Part shown: in pieces, positions 39,396-47,292 of the stretch
How positions within the stretch are numbered: the first letter of the stretch is position 1
Layout: each line of letters starts with the position of its first letter
Assembly (NCBI RefSeq): GCF_020923495.1
Contig: NZ_CP064048.1
Location: 3,349,001 to 3,413,000, forward strand
Reading direction: 5' to 3'
Origin: Brevibacillus sedimenti
GTDB taxonomy: Bacteria > Bacillota > Bacilli > Brevibacillales > Brevibacillaceae
DNA: 64,000 bases
Notes under the pieces: model-generated
The model's database searches: none
What the model was told of the DNA's origin: nothing
The model's input: the letters and a program-made list of their open reading frames with translations, nothing else
Translations under genes and position numbers: made by a program

Positions 39396-39818
39396 TCACA
39401 CCGTGCCGACAGCACCTTGGCTGGCACTCCCCTGCTGCATACCGGATGCAGGTTTCGATTCTTGCAGTTGATGTTGCGGTTGCTGTTGTTGCTGTTCTTG
39501 TTGTTGCTGCGGTTGCTCCTGTTGCTCCTGTTGCCAGATATCGCCAAGTACTCCTTCTTGCAGTTCTTGTTTGGATTCCTGGATAAATTGATTGATTTTT
39601 TGATGGTTCACCTGATTCTGCTGCTCCTCCCGCTGACAAGGCGCGGCTGGCGGCGCTATCTGCTGCCGCTTCTGCTCAATTGCCTGCTGTACGTCCTGCT
39701 GCCCATGCTGTCGTTCGTCGTTCTGCTGCTTCTTCTGTTGGTCATTCCCGGGCTCCTCGAGCTTGTTCTCGACCAGATTGAAAAACGGATTCTCTTCTTG
39801 ATGCTCTCTGTGATTCAA
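39396..39818 (-). CDS. Gln-rich low-complexity protein, TTG start
   Basis: A hydrophilic protein of about 140 residues, unknown function. I start at the TTG at 39818 because GGAGG lies seven bases before it and no ATG in frame has a ribosome site. The first half (MNHREHQEENPFFNLVENK) looks ordered; the second half contains runs of Gln (for example QQQQEQQQQQPQHQ near 110-123) encoded by mixed CAA/CAG codons. Clusters of this kind occur in small spore-associated proteins of Bacilli, which is a guess only. The antisense frame gives poly-Leu and is a shadow. Confidence 0.6.
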   Translation of the reverse strand: MNHREHQEENPFFNLVENKLEEPGNDQQKKQQNDERQHGQQDVQQAIEQKRQQIAPPAAPCQREEQQNQVNHQKINQFIQESKQELQEGVLGDIWQQEQQEQPQQQQEQQQQQPQHQLQESKPASGMQQGSASQGAVGTV

Positions 39819-39938
39819 ATGAATCCCTCCTTGTTCGTAAGCGCTCAGACATCGTGTTCGCCATAAACCCCCAGTTTCATATCCATACATTTCCCATGAA
39901 CAACGTTTGTATGTGTAGAAAATCCTGCATTATGCAAA

Positions 39939-39970
39939 AACACCCTACCGATGCCGGCAGGGTGTTTTGC
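39939..39970 (-). terminator. Bidirectional-looking terminator after the RpiR gene
   Basis: AACACCCT paired with AGGGTGTT, with additional CCG/CGG pairing inside. The minus strand continues TTTTTGC; the plus strand has only TTTT. It lies 35 bases after the stop of the RpiR-family gene. Confidence 0.8.
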
Positions 39971-40000
39971 ACGTGCAGTTTGATAGGGTCACGCACATGT

Positions 40001-40867
40001 CTATTTCCTGGGTTCCACGTAACTGTCAAAGTGCCTCCAAACCTCTTCCAATTCCAGCAGGACATCCTTGGCCTGTTCGGCAGACGCCTGGGTCATCGCT
40101 CGCAGCAGGGCAGTGACGACCGAAAGCGGCGCTACCAGGGAATCCATGTGTGAAGCAATTCCTGTCGGCGTATAGAGCACCTCGTCGGCATGGCGAACCA
40201 GCGGCGAAGAGGGATAGTCAGTAATGGCTGCGACATGAACCCCTTTTTTCTTCCCGTAGGCCAGACAGTCGACCGTAAAACGGGAGTATCGCGCAAAGCC
40301 GATGCCCACAATCACATCGTCTGCGCCAAAGCGTTGCAGCTGATCAACCGTGCGCGGCTCTCCGGTAAGCAAGACGGTCTCCTTGCTCAGAAAACGCAGG
40401 TAAAACTCGAAGAAAAGCCCGATGGACAGCGTGCTTCGCGCACAAACGATTCCGATGCGCGGAGCCGCGACGAGACGTTTGACGATCCTTCCAAACGCCT
40501 CCAAATCGATTCGTTCCATCATCAGCGTCAGGTTTTGCACATCCTCTTCGAAATACTGCAGGACTGTTCGCTGCTCGGCACTTTCCACCACGCGCGAGAG
40601 ATGGAAGCGCTCGCCGGTGGTCAACTTTGATCGGACCAGTTCCTGCAGTTCCCGCGAGAGGGCCGGATAGCCCGAACAGCCGATAAACGAGGCAAAGCGG
40701 GTAACGGTCGATTCGCTGACACCGGCCTTGCGGGACATTTCGGCGACGTTGTAAAAGGCGGCCGATTCAGGGTCCCGCAGTATTACGTCGGCAATCCGCT
40801 GCTGTGAGGGACTCATCTGTGCGTACAACTGTGACACCTTCTGGAGAATGGAAGGTCCGTATTCCAT
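40001..40867 (-). CDS. MurR/RpiR-family transcriptional regulator
   Basis: A sugar-phosphate-responsive DNA-binding regulator. The N-terminal HTH_6 domain spans about 1-80 (NVAEMSRKAGVSESTVTRFASFIG is the recognition region), and the SIS domain about 120-255 (RIGIVCARSTLSIGLFFEF). 288 residues from the ATG at 40867, with GAGGTG before it; the frame continues upstream without another start having an RBS. It is the second gene after the aminotransferase (gap 87 bases) and probably controls it through the inverted repeat at 42333-42385. Confidence 0.88.
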   Translation of the reverse strand: MEYGPSILQKVSQLYAQMSPSQQRIADVILRDPESAAFYNVAEMSRKAGVSESTVTRFASFIGCSGYPALSRELQELVRSKLTTGERFHLSRVVESAEQRTVLQYFEEDVQNLTLMMERIDLEAFGRIVKRLVAAPRIGIVCARSTLSIGLFFEFYLRFLSKETVLLTGEPRTVDQLQRFGADDVIVGIGFARYSRFTVDCLAYGKKKGVHVAAITDYPSSPLVRHADEVLYTPTGIASHMDSLVAPLSVVTALLRAMTQASAEQAKDVLLELEEVWRHFDSYVEPRK

Positions 40868-40954
40868 CGTGATCACCTCAATACGTTGTCCCGTACATCC
40901 AATACCGTTAAGTATACGAAAGGATAGAAGCGGCGACAACGCAGCGGAATACGA

Positions 40955-42312
40955 CTATGCGGTCACATGTTGGCCCAGCGCGGCAAAACTTTTTTCAAAC
41001 GCGTCCAGCGTCGCCTGAATCTCCGCCGGGCCGTGCGCGTCTGAGAGCGAAAAGCGATTGAGCGGTTTTGAATAGACACCGTGATCCATCAGCAGATAGT
41101 CGAGCGCAAGGCGAAGCTCGTGGCGGTTCGCCCCCAGATCGCGATAATTCCGTACTTCAGCCTCCGTAGTCAGGACGTTGAAAATGGTCCCGACGCCCAT
41201 TGTTTTTACGGGGACGCCATACCGCCGGGCAAGCTCGTGAATTCCGTCGCGCAGCTGATGTGTGCGCTGCACCAGCGATGCAAAACGGCCAGGCTCCTGC
41301 AAATACCGAATCGTAGCCAGGCCTGCCGCAAGGGAGATGGGATTGCCGTTGAAGGTGCCGCTGTGAAAGACGACTTCCTGACGATTGCGGGAGCGCAGAG
41401 GCGAACACATCTCGAGAAGGCGGCGTTTTCCCCCGACGACGCCGATCGGGAACCCTCCTCCCACCACTTTCCCCAATGCGCTTAAATCGGGCGTTACGCC
41501 ATAGTAATCCTGGGCGCCCCCAAGGAAACGCGAAATCCCGTCTTGACTTCATCAAAAATGAGGATAATTCCGAGGTTGTCAGTCAGCTGCCGCAGATTTT
41601 TCATAAACTGGCGGTCGGCCGGGATATATCCGGATTGCATCGGTTCCACGATGACAGCGGCGAGCTGATCCTTTTTCTCTGTCATAATTTTTTCGCAAGC
41701 ATCCCAATCGTTGAACGGAAGCACGACGGTATGCTGCAGATAGTAATCCGGTGTCCCCAGGGATTCCGGAACGGACGCCGGCGATGTTTGATCCCCGAAG
41801 CGGTCAAAGGTCGGATTTACGCTGACCAGCACATGATCGTGCGCCCCGTGATAATGGCCCTCAAATTTGGCGATATGCGTTTTCCCCGTGTAAGCCATTG
41901 CCAGACGCAGAGCAAACAGCGTCGCTTCCAAACCGGAATTGGTAAACCGCACTTCCTCAAAGCTGGGATACAGACCGGCCAGTTCTTGTGCCATTTCCAG
42001 CTCCAGCGGATGAGTTGCGCCAAAACTGCTGGTCCCCTGCTGTTCCCATACTTGTTGAATCGCCTTCTGTACAACCGGATGACCATGCCCCAAAAGCAAA
42101 GCGCCATAAGACAGCAAGTAGTCGACGTACGCATGGCCGTCCAGGTCATACAGCCAGGCATCACGCGCCTGCGCAAAGGTAATGGGAAAGGGTTGATAGT
42201 ATCGCAGATTGCCGTTCACTCCACCGGCAATCAACATTTGTGCCTGCTCAAAAAACGCCGCTGATTTCGGACGTTTTTCACGGTAGTGCTGCTGAAAGGA
42301 AGAAAGATTCAT
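40955..42312 (-). pseudogene. Class III aminotransferase, glutamate-1-semialdehyde aminomutase-like, frameshifted
   Basis: PLP-dependent enzyme of the HemL/GSA-aminomutase group, here beside an RpiR regulator rather than heme genes, so the substrate is unknown. The first frame (42312 to 41494) ends with the PLP-binding Asp motif LIFDEVKTGFRVSLG and then a stop; the second frame continues QDYYGVTPDLSALGKVVGGG with the catalytic Lys, to 40955. Adding one base to the C5 run at 41517-41521 restores one 452-residue protein. Start ATG 42312 has GGGGGAG just upstream. A sequencing error is more likely than real decay because both halves are well conserved. Confidence 0.85.
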
Positions 42313-42332
42313 GGTGACTCCCCCCACGTCGT

Positions 42333-42385
42333 TTATGAAATAATTATTGCACCATATTTTATTTATTGCAATATTTATTTCATAA
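42333..42385 (-). promoter_or_regulatory. Promoter and long inverted-repeat operator of the aminotransferase-rpiR unit
   Basis: Minus strand: -35 TTGCAA (42366-42371), a 17-base spacer, -10 AATAAT (42343-42348). It is flanked by perfect 11-base inverted copies TTATGAAATAA (42333-42343) and TTATTTCATAA (42375-42385). TTATTGCA also occurs twice as a direct repeat 19 bases apart (42344-42351, 42363-42370). The TGAAA/TTTCA arms are of the type reported for several RpiR regulators, so this is a likely operator of the downstream regulator; inferred. Confidence 0.7.
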
Positions 42386-42474
42386 CAGCACGATCATGAA
42401 ATCGGGACACAGCAGCGCAGTTAGGTGATATGCCTATTTCCGCCTGCTTGTTTCCCGAACAGGCGGCTGCCGTC

Positions 42475-42503
42475 TTTACAACGTAACATTGTTATGTTAC
42501 ACT
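42475..42503 (+). promoter_or_regulatory. Promoter with palindromic operator in the spacer, upstream of yhbD
   Basis: -35 TTTACA (42475-42480), a 17-base spacer, -10 TACACT (42498-42503). A perfect palindrome GTAACAT-TGTT-ATGTTAC (42483-42500) fills the spacer and reaches into the -10. Since yhbD encodes a MerR-like HTH protein, autoregulation is plausible. The half-site GTAACATTGTT recurs inside yhbD at about 42808. Confidence 0.7.
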
Positions 42504-42527
42504 AATTGTGCGAAAGGGGGGCCCGTT

Positions 42528-43151
42528 GTGGAACAGGATCTCATCTCCAAGAAGGAACTGCTGGAACTGACAGGCATCTCATACGGCCAACTGTACCGCT
42601 GGAAGCGAAAAAAGCTCATTCCCGAAGAGTGGTTCATCCGCAAATCCACCTTCACCGGTCAGGAGACGTTTTTTCCCCGCGAAATGATCCTCGCTCGCAT
42701 TGACAAGATCAAAAACATGAAGGACGACTTGTCGCTCGACGAACTGGCCGATATGTTCTCGCCCGCGCCTGCGGACATATCCTTGAGCAAACAGGACTTA
42801 CTGAAACGTAACATTGTTTCAAAAGTGGCACTGGACTTGTTTACGGAACAGTTCGGGGATGCACCGGTGTTTCCGTTCGATTACATCCTGGCTGTCTTCA
42901 TCCTGGAAAAGCTGCTCCAGCAGGGCGTCATCAGCCTCGACGAAGGCAAAAACCTGCTCGGCACGCTGCTCCGACACTACGGCAAATTCGCAGGAAAAAA
43001 TTGCGAACTGATCTTCGTGCGCAAAATGGGCGTGTCCGCTTTTCTGCTCGTCTCAAGCCCGAGCGACGTCTACTTCGAGCAGAGCGTCAACATCGTGGAA
43101 CGGCTCAATATCGCCGACGTTATTGAAACACTGAAATTGAAACTATCGTAA
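42528..43151 (+). CDS. yhbD: YhbD-family (DUF4004) MerR-like HTH protein
   Basis: DNA-binding-like protein that heads the bactofilin operon, as yhbD does in B. subtilis. The N-terminal helix-turn-helix (LISKKELLELTGISYGQLYRW, residues 5-25) resembles the MerR fold, followed by the family-specific region to about residue 207. GTG at 42528 has AAGGGGGG upstream. No effector-binding Cys cluster is seen. It is 14 bases upstream of bacE. Confidence 0.85.
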   Translation: MEQDLISKKELLELTGISYGQLYRWKRKKLIPEEWFIRKSTFTGQETFFPREMILARIDKIKNMKDDLSLDELADMFSPAPADISLSKQDLLKRNIVSKVALDLFTEQFGDAPVFPFDYILAVFILEKLLQQGVISLDEGKNLLGTLLRHYGKFAGKNCELIFVRKMGVSAFLLVSSPSDVYFEQSVNIVERLNIADVIETLKLKLS

Positions 43152-43165
43152 GGGAGGAATCGCCT

Positions 43166-43846
43166 ATGGACAGGGAAAAGCGGCACAACCTGCTGATCAG
43201 CGGGATGGGAAGCGCGTCGGGCGGGGTTTTCAACAACGTCAGAATCGACGGAATGAGCAAGGTAAACGGCGATCTGTCATGCGTCAGGTTTCTCTGCAAC
43301 GGCAAGGCAGACATTAACGGCAGCGTAACAGCTGACGACAGCATCGAAGTAAACGGGCTGGCCACCATCGCCGGCTTTCTCAAGGCGGAGCACGTCGTCA
43401 TAAACGGCAAGGCGACCGTCCGCGGCGACATTGCCGGTGAGCGGGCGGAGCTGAGCGGAATGCCGAACATCACCGGAAACTGCGAGGTGGAAACCCTCAC
43501 CATCAAGGGCGGTATCCGCATCGACGGACTGGTCAACGCGGAAACGATTGATGTCAGGCTGTACGGACACAGCCGCATCCGGGAAATGGGCGGCAAAACG
43601 ATATCGGTTCGCAGAGAGACAAACGACCTTTCCAGATTTCTGGCGTTTCTCTTTCCCCCGTTTGCGTCCAAACTGAGCGCAGACAGCATCGAGGGTGATG
43701 ACATTTATCTGGAATACACGCAAGCCGGCGTGGTTCGCGGAAACAACGTGCGGATCGGTCCGGGCTGCGACATCGAACTGGTCGAGTACCGCAACAAATA
43801 CGAGCAGTCTCCCGAGGCCAAGGTGACCCGTCATCAACAGGTGTAA
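43166..43846 (+). CDS. bacE: Bactofilin-family protein BacE (YhbE)
   Basis: Polymer-forming bactofilin with a right-handed beta-helix core; in B. subtilis BacE and BacF form membrane foci needed for flagellar hook-basal body assembly. The 226-residue sequence shows the typical short repeats with alternating Val/Ile and Gly (VKVNGDLSCVRFLCNGKADING, IEVNGLATIAGFLKAE) and a C-terminal SIEGDDIYLEYTQAGVVRG block. AGGGAGG precedes the ATG. Second gene of the yhbD-bacE-bacF operon. Confidence 0.9.
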   Translation: MDREKRHNLLISGMGSASGGVFNNVRIDGMSKVNGDLSCVRFLCNGKADINGSVTADDSIEVNGLATIAGFLKAEHVVINGKATVRGDIAGERAELSGMPNITGNCEVETLTIKGGIRIDGLVNAETIDVRLYGHSRIREMGGKTISVRRETNDLSRFLAFLFPPFASKLSADSIEGDDIYLEYTQAGVVRGNNVRIGPGCDIELVEYRNKYEQSPEAKVTRHQQV

Positions 43847-43904
43847 TCGTCGAAGGAGACCTGAGACATGTCCGTTGACCACTGGCATCCATGACCGCAC
43901 GGCC

Positions 43905-43932
43905 CAAGCTGTGTCAAGCAAGCTGTGTCAAG
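43905..43932 (+). repeat. Perfect tandem 14-base repeat in the bacE-bacF gap
   Basis: CAAGCTGTGTCAAG occurs twice back to back (43905-43918, 43919-43932), ending at the bacF ribosome site. Slippage could change the spacing to the downstream gene, but the AGGAGGG itself lies just at the end of the second copy. Confidence 0.8.
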
Positions 43933-43943
43933 GAGGGATACAA

Positions 43944-44678
43944 ATGGAACCAGGCAATATCAGATCAGACTTGACCATCACCGGTACAGTGAGCGCGTCC
44001 GGCGGGGTCTACCATGACGTAAAAGTGCGCGGAGAAGGCCGAGTGGACGGCGATGTGGACTGCCGCACATTTACCTGCATGGGGAGATGCGAGTTTTATG
44101 GCAGCTTGAAAGCAGAAACGGCGAAGATCACCGGGGATGCCATCGTTTCACAAAACATGCAGGCGGCAAAGGCAAAGATCACCGGCAATCTGGACATTCA
44201 CGGCAATGCCGAACTGCAGGAAGTCCTGCTTCGCGGAGAGTTACGAGTAGACGGCCATATCAGCGGAGAGGAACTGGAAATCAAAGGGATGCTCAAGGCA
44301 AAAGGCGACTGCCAGGCTGAGAGGTTTTTGGCCACCGGCAGCTTTACCGTCGGCGGGCTGTTGAATGCGGGCAGGGTCGACGTCCGCCTGTACGGTGATT
44401 CCACAGCCAAGGAAATCGGCGGCGACCAGATCTGTGTCCGCAGAGGGTTCGGGTCGGGCCTTGGCGCAATGTTTCAGTCATTGTTCTCTCCGTCCGCCGG
44501 TTCACTTACAGCCGGCACGATCGAGGGCGACGACATCTATCTGGAGTACACGAAGGCCAGCGTCGTGCGCGGAAACAACGTAACGATCGGCCCCGGCTGC
44601 GAGATTGGCCTCGTCGAATACAAGAAAACGTTACAGCAGGACAAAGACGCGAGGGTAGCCGACAGCAGAAAAGTGTAG
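43944..44678 (+). CDS. bacF: Bactofilin-family protein BacF (YhbF)
   Basis: Paralogue of bacE with the same beta-helix repeats (VRGEGRVDGDVDCRTFTC, ITGNLDIHGNAELQEVLLRG) and the same C-terminal block (TIEGDDIYLEYTKASVVRGNNV). 244 residues from the ATG at 43944, with AGGAGGG six bases before it; the frame upstream to 43875 is not supported by a ribosome site. A perfect terminator follows. Confidence 0.9.
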   Translation: MEPGNIRSDLTITGTVSASGGVYHDVKVRGEGRVDGDVDCRTFTCMGRCEFYGSLKAETAKITGDAIVSQNMQAAKAKITGNLDIHGNAELQEVLLRGELRVDGHISGEELEIKGMLKAKGDCQAERFLATGSFTVGGLLNAGRVDVRLYGDSTAKEIGGDQICVRRGFGSGLGAMFQSLFSPSAGSLTAGTIEGDDIYLEYTKASVVRGNNVTIGPGCEIGLVEYKKTLQQDKDARVADSRKV

Positions 44679-44690
44679 GGATGCGTCACG

Positions 44691-44717
44691 AACGGAGCCG
44701 GATGACCGGCTCCGTTT
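44691..44717 (+). terminator. Terminator of the yhbD-bacE-bacF operon
   Basis: Perfect 11-bp stem AACGGAGCCGG / CCGGCTCCGTT with a 4-base ATGA loop, followed by TTTTT on the plus strand. The minus strand has no T run. Confidence 0.92.
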
Positions 44718-44736
44718 TTGTCGGTTGAATCTGGTT

Positions 44737-45636
44737 TTACACGGTAACACTTTTCACTGCCTGGCTCTTGACGGGATTGACCAGCACGCCGATGCCGGAT
44801 ATCTCAATCTCGATCCGATCACCGTCGGCCAGCGTGAACTCATCCGGCGGGACGATGCACGTGCCGGTCAACAACACGGTGCCGTCAAAAATCTGGTTGT
44901 CCCGCAGCAGATACGCGACCAGATCATCGTACCGCCGTTTCAACTGTCCGGTGCTTGCTGTACCTTCCACCACTTTGGTTCCGTTCCGGCTGATGCGGCA
45001 GGTGATCTGGAAGGCGTACGGATCATCCACCGTTTCCGCCAGACGTATCGCCGGGCCAATTGAGCAGGAGCCCCGCCACACTTTCGCCTGTGGCAGATAA
45101 AGCGGGTTTTCTCCCTCGATGTCACGGCAGCTCATGTCGTTGCCGACCGTATATCCGAGTATTCTGCCGTCACTGGCGAGAACCAGGCCAAGTTCCGGCT
45201 CCGGGATCTGCCAATTGGAGTCACTGCGCAGGTACAATTCCCGATTGGGGCCGACCGTTCGGGCTGCGGTCGATTTAAAGAAGATCTCCGGCCGTTTCGC
45301 CTCATATACTTTGTCGTAAAACGTCGTGACGTCCAGCTTTCCGCCGGTAGCCTCGTAGTTTCTCGCATCCCGGCTTCGCTCGTACGTCACGCCGCAGGCC
45401 CAGACCTCCGGCGCTTCCACCGGCACCAAGAGCGGCAGTTCTTCCATTCGCTGCGGAATCGGCTGCGCATCGGCGATGGCTTCCTGCACCACGGCAAGCG
45501 GGCTGATCCCGCGCTCATCCGCCTCCCTCACCAGCTCGAGAAAATCGCGCTGCGGCAGCACATATACCCGGGAATCATCGAGGACAGCTGCAAGCACCGG
45601 AACAGAGTCCCCCATCAAGAATCGAATAATCCGCAT
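44737..45636 (-). CDS. Fumarylacetoacetate hydrolase (FAH) family protein
   Basis: FAH-fold enzyme in a sugar-acid cluster. The metal-binding Glu pair PEPELGLV near residue 150 and the Asp of GNDMSCRDIEGENPLYLPQ near 175 are intact. FAH relatives in sugar-acid clusters dehydrate 2-keto-3-deoxy-pentonates or hydrolyse diketo sugar acids; either would fit, and I cannot decide. 299 residues from the ATG at 45636 (GGAGG seven bases upstream). A perfect IclR/KdgR-like palindrome lies 29-43 bases upstream. No separate terminator is seen on this strand. Confidence 0.85.
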   Translation of the reverse strand: MRIIRFLMGDSVPVLAAVLDDSRVYVLPQRDFLELVREADERGISPLAVVQEAIADAQPIPQRMEELPLLVPVEAPEVWACGVTYERSRDARNYEATGGKLDVTTFYDKVYEAKRPEIFFKSTAARTVGPNRELYLRSDSNWQIPEPELGLVLASDGRILGYTVGNDMSCRDIEGENPLYLPQAKVWRGSCSIGPAIRLAETVDDPYAFQITCRISRNGTKVVEGTASTGQLKRRYDDLVAYLLRDNQIFDGTVLLTGTCIVPPDEFTLADGDRIEIEISGIGVLVNPVKSQAVKSVTV

Positions 45637-45664
45637 ATGGTACCCTCCCATTTGTTTTGTATTG

Positions 45665-45679
45665 TAAAACTATGTTTTA
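45665..45679 (-). promoter_or_regulatory. KdgR/IclR-like operator A, upstream of the FAH gene
   Basis: Perfect palindrome TAAAAC-NNN-GTTTTA, identical over 15 bases to operator B at 61299-61313. It overlaps the -10-like TACAAT on the minus strand. Its core AAAACNNNGTTTT resembles the AAACA/TGTTT core of KdgR (IclR-family) sites. The regulator is probably the IclR protein encoded next door. Confidence 0.7.
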
Positions 45680-45736
45680 AATTATGCTGACACCCACGGG
45701 TGCACTTCCTTGTCACGAAAGTTGCGAGACGATTTG

Positions 45737-46510
45737 TTACGAATGCTGTGAGGCGATACCGTACCCCATCTGCTGCGACATTTCCTCTGCTGCCGGCTTC
45801 AACATGCCGAGGAACTCCATCAACATGTGGTCATCTACGCGGGAGACCAGCGTGGAGATGCTGACAGCAGCCACCACCTGCCCCTTGTGATTGCGGATGG
45901 GAACAGCGATGCAGCGAACGCCCGGCTCGTTCTCCTGATTGTCTACTGCATAACCAGCCTGCCGCACCTTCTCCAGTTCCTGCCGAAACGCCTGTTCATT
46001 GGTGATCGTGTTTGGCGTCTGCGGCACGTACTGATATCCATCCAAGATGTATCGAAGTTCTTCCTCCGGCAAGAAGGCGACCAGCACCTTGCCCACCGCG
46101 CTGGAATGTACGGGAATTCTCCTGCCGATGCGCGAGTACAAAATCGTCGCCATCGGACCTTCCACCTTATCGATATACACGCCCTCTTTGTCGTCCAGGA
46201 TGACAAGATGCGTTGTTTGCCCGGTCTTCATGGACAAGTCGACGAGGTATCTTTTCGCTATTTTCCGAATATCCAGACCATGGATGACATAATGCCCTCG
46301 TTCAAACAGCTTCATCCCCAACCGATATTTGCCGTTTTCCGGGTTTTGGTCAATGTAGCCGTGTACCTGTAGCGTCTTTAACAGGGAATGAACCGTACTC
46401 TTGTGCAACTGCATACGTTCGCTGATTTCGGTGATTTTCAGTTCGGTTACCTGTTCATCAAAAAGGTCGAGTATTTTCAGAGCACGTTCCACAGCTTGAA
46501 TGATCGGCAT
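45737..46510 (-). CDS. IclR-family transcriptional regulator (KdgR-like)
   Basis: IclR regulators bind small sugar acids and repress or activate catabolic genes. The N-terminal winged helix (about 5-65) has the recognition helix in MQLHKSTVHSLLKTLQVHGY, and the C-terminal effector domain begins near 80 with the family motifs SSAVGKVLVAFLPEEEL and DNQENEPGVRCIAVPIRNHKG. 257 residues; GGGAGG precedes the ATG. It lies among the genes it is likely to control, with four TAAAAC...GTTTTA palindromes within the cluster. Confidence 0.88.
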   Translation of the reverse strand: MPIIQAVERALKILDLFDEQVTELKITEISERMQLHKSTVHSLLKTLQVHGYIDQNPENGKYRLGMKLFERGHYVIHGLDIRKIAKRYLVDLSMKTGQTTHLVILDDKEGVYIDKVEGPMATILYSRIGRRIPVHSSAVGKVLVAFLPEEELRYILDGYQYVPQTPNTITNEQAFRQELEKVRQAGYAVDNQENEPGVRCIAVPIRNHKGQVVAAVSISTLVSRVDDHMLMEFLGMLKPAAEEMSQQMGYGIASQHS

Positions 46511-46593
46511 TGTATCCTCCCTTTACCCATGTGATTGCGGAAATGATGTTGGAGATATATTACCATAGAATCGGGACCTATGAACGAGACTCT

Positions 46594-47258
46594 TTACGCT
46601 GATTTTCCGCAATCAACACGGGCACGGCGAACGGCGTCCACAATTGTTCGGGCCGTTTGTTCCACGGCGGCAAAGTCACCGGCGGCAATCGCCCGGCGAT
46701 CCAGCAGTTTTCCGCCAATACCGACTGCTGCCGCTCCCGCCTCGATAAACGCGGCGACATTGTGCTCGTCAATGCCTCCGGTAGGAATGATCGGAATGTG
46801 TGGAAACGGCGCTTTGACATCTTGTAGATACTGCACCCCGAGCGCGGCCGCGGGAATAGCTTGACCAAATCGGCCCCCCACTCCACCGCCGTAATCATTT
46901 CGGTCGGCGTCATCACGCCCGGTACGGCGATCTTCCCGTAACGCAAGGCGGCACGAATCACGCCTTGATGCAGGCTGGGGCTGAAGATGAAATCGGCTCC
47001 GCTTTTGATCGCCATCACGGCGGATTCGCTGTCGATCACTGTTCCCGCTCCGATGATCGCACGTCCCTGATAACGGCGGCTAAGCGTGGCAATGGAAGCG
47101 TACGCACTCTCTGAATCCACCGTAATCTCAAGGGCCGTAACGCCTCCCCGCACCAAACTGTCCGCCACTTGTTCGATCCTGTCTTCGGGAATCCGGCGGA
47201 TCACGGCGATCACACCGCTTTCCACCAATCGTTCCAGCAACTTGACTTTCGGCAACAC
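46594..47258 (-). pseudogene. KDPG/KHG-type aldolase, frameshifted
   Basis: Class I aldolase that cleaves 2-keto-3-deoxy-6-phospho-gluconate or -galactonate to pyruvate and glyceraldehyde-3-phosphate. The first frame carries GVIAVIRRIPEDRI, the Glu of ALEITVDSESA and reaches the Schiff-base Lys in ADLVKLFP, where the reading shifts. The rest of the barrel continues in the next frame (AALGVQYLQDVKAPFPHIPIIPTGGID, ending GKSA at 46594). Adding one C to the CCC run at 46852-46854 gives KLFPAAALGV and a normal 221-residue enzyme. GTG start 47258. Next to KDG kinase, as expected for the pathway. Confidence 0.87.
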
Positions 47259-47292
47259 GGTTGGCTCTCTCCCCTCCTTGTATGTTTACTGG

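Noticed and set aside
39500..39545. A CRISPR-like or microsatellite array in the CAA/CAG region
   Set aside because: It is irregular coding low complexity, with no spacer-repeat organisation.
39321..39866. A plus-strand frame of 181 codons rich in Leu
   Set aside because: It is antisense to the Gln-rich gene; runs of CAA/CAG read in reverse give Leu codons, and there is no ribosome site.
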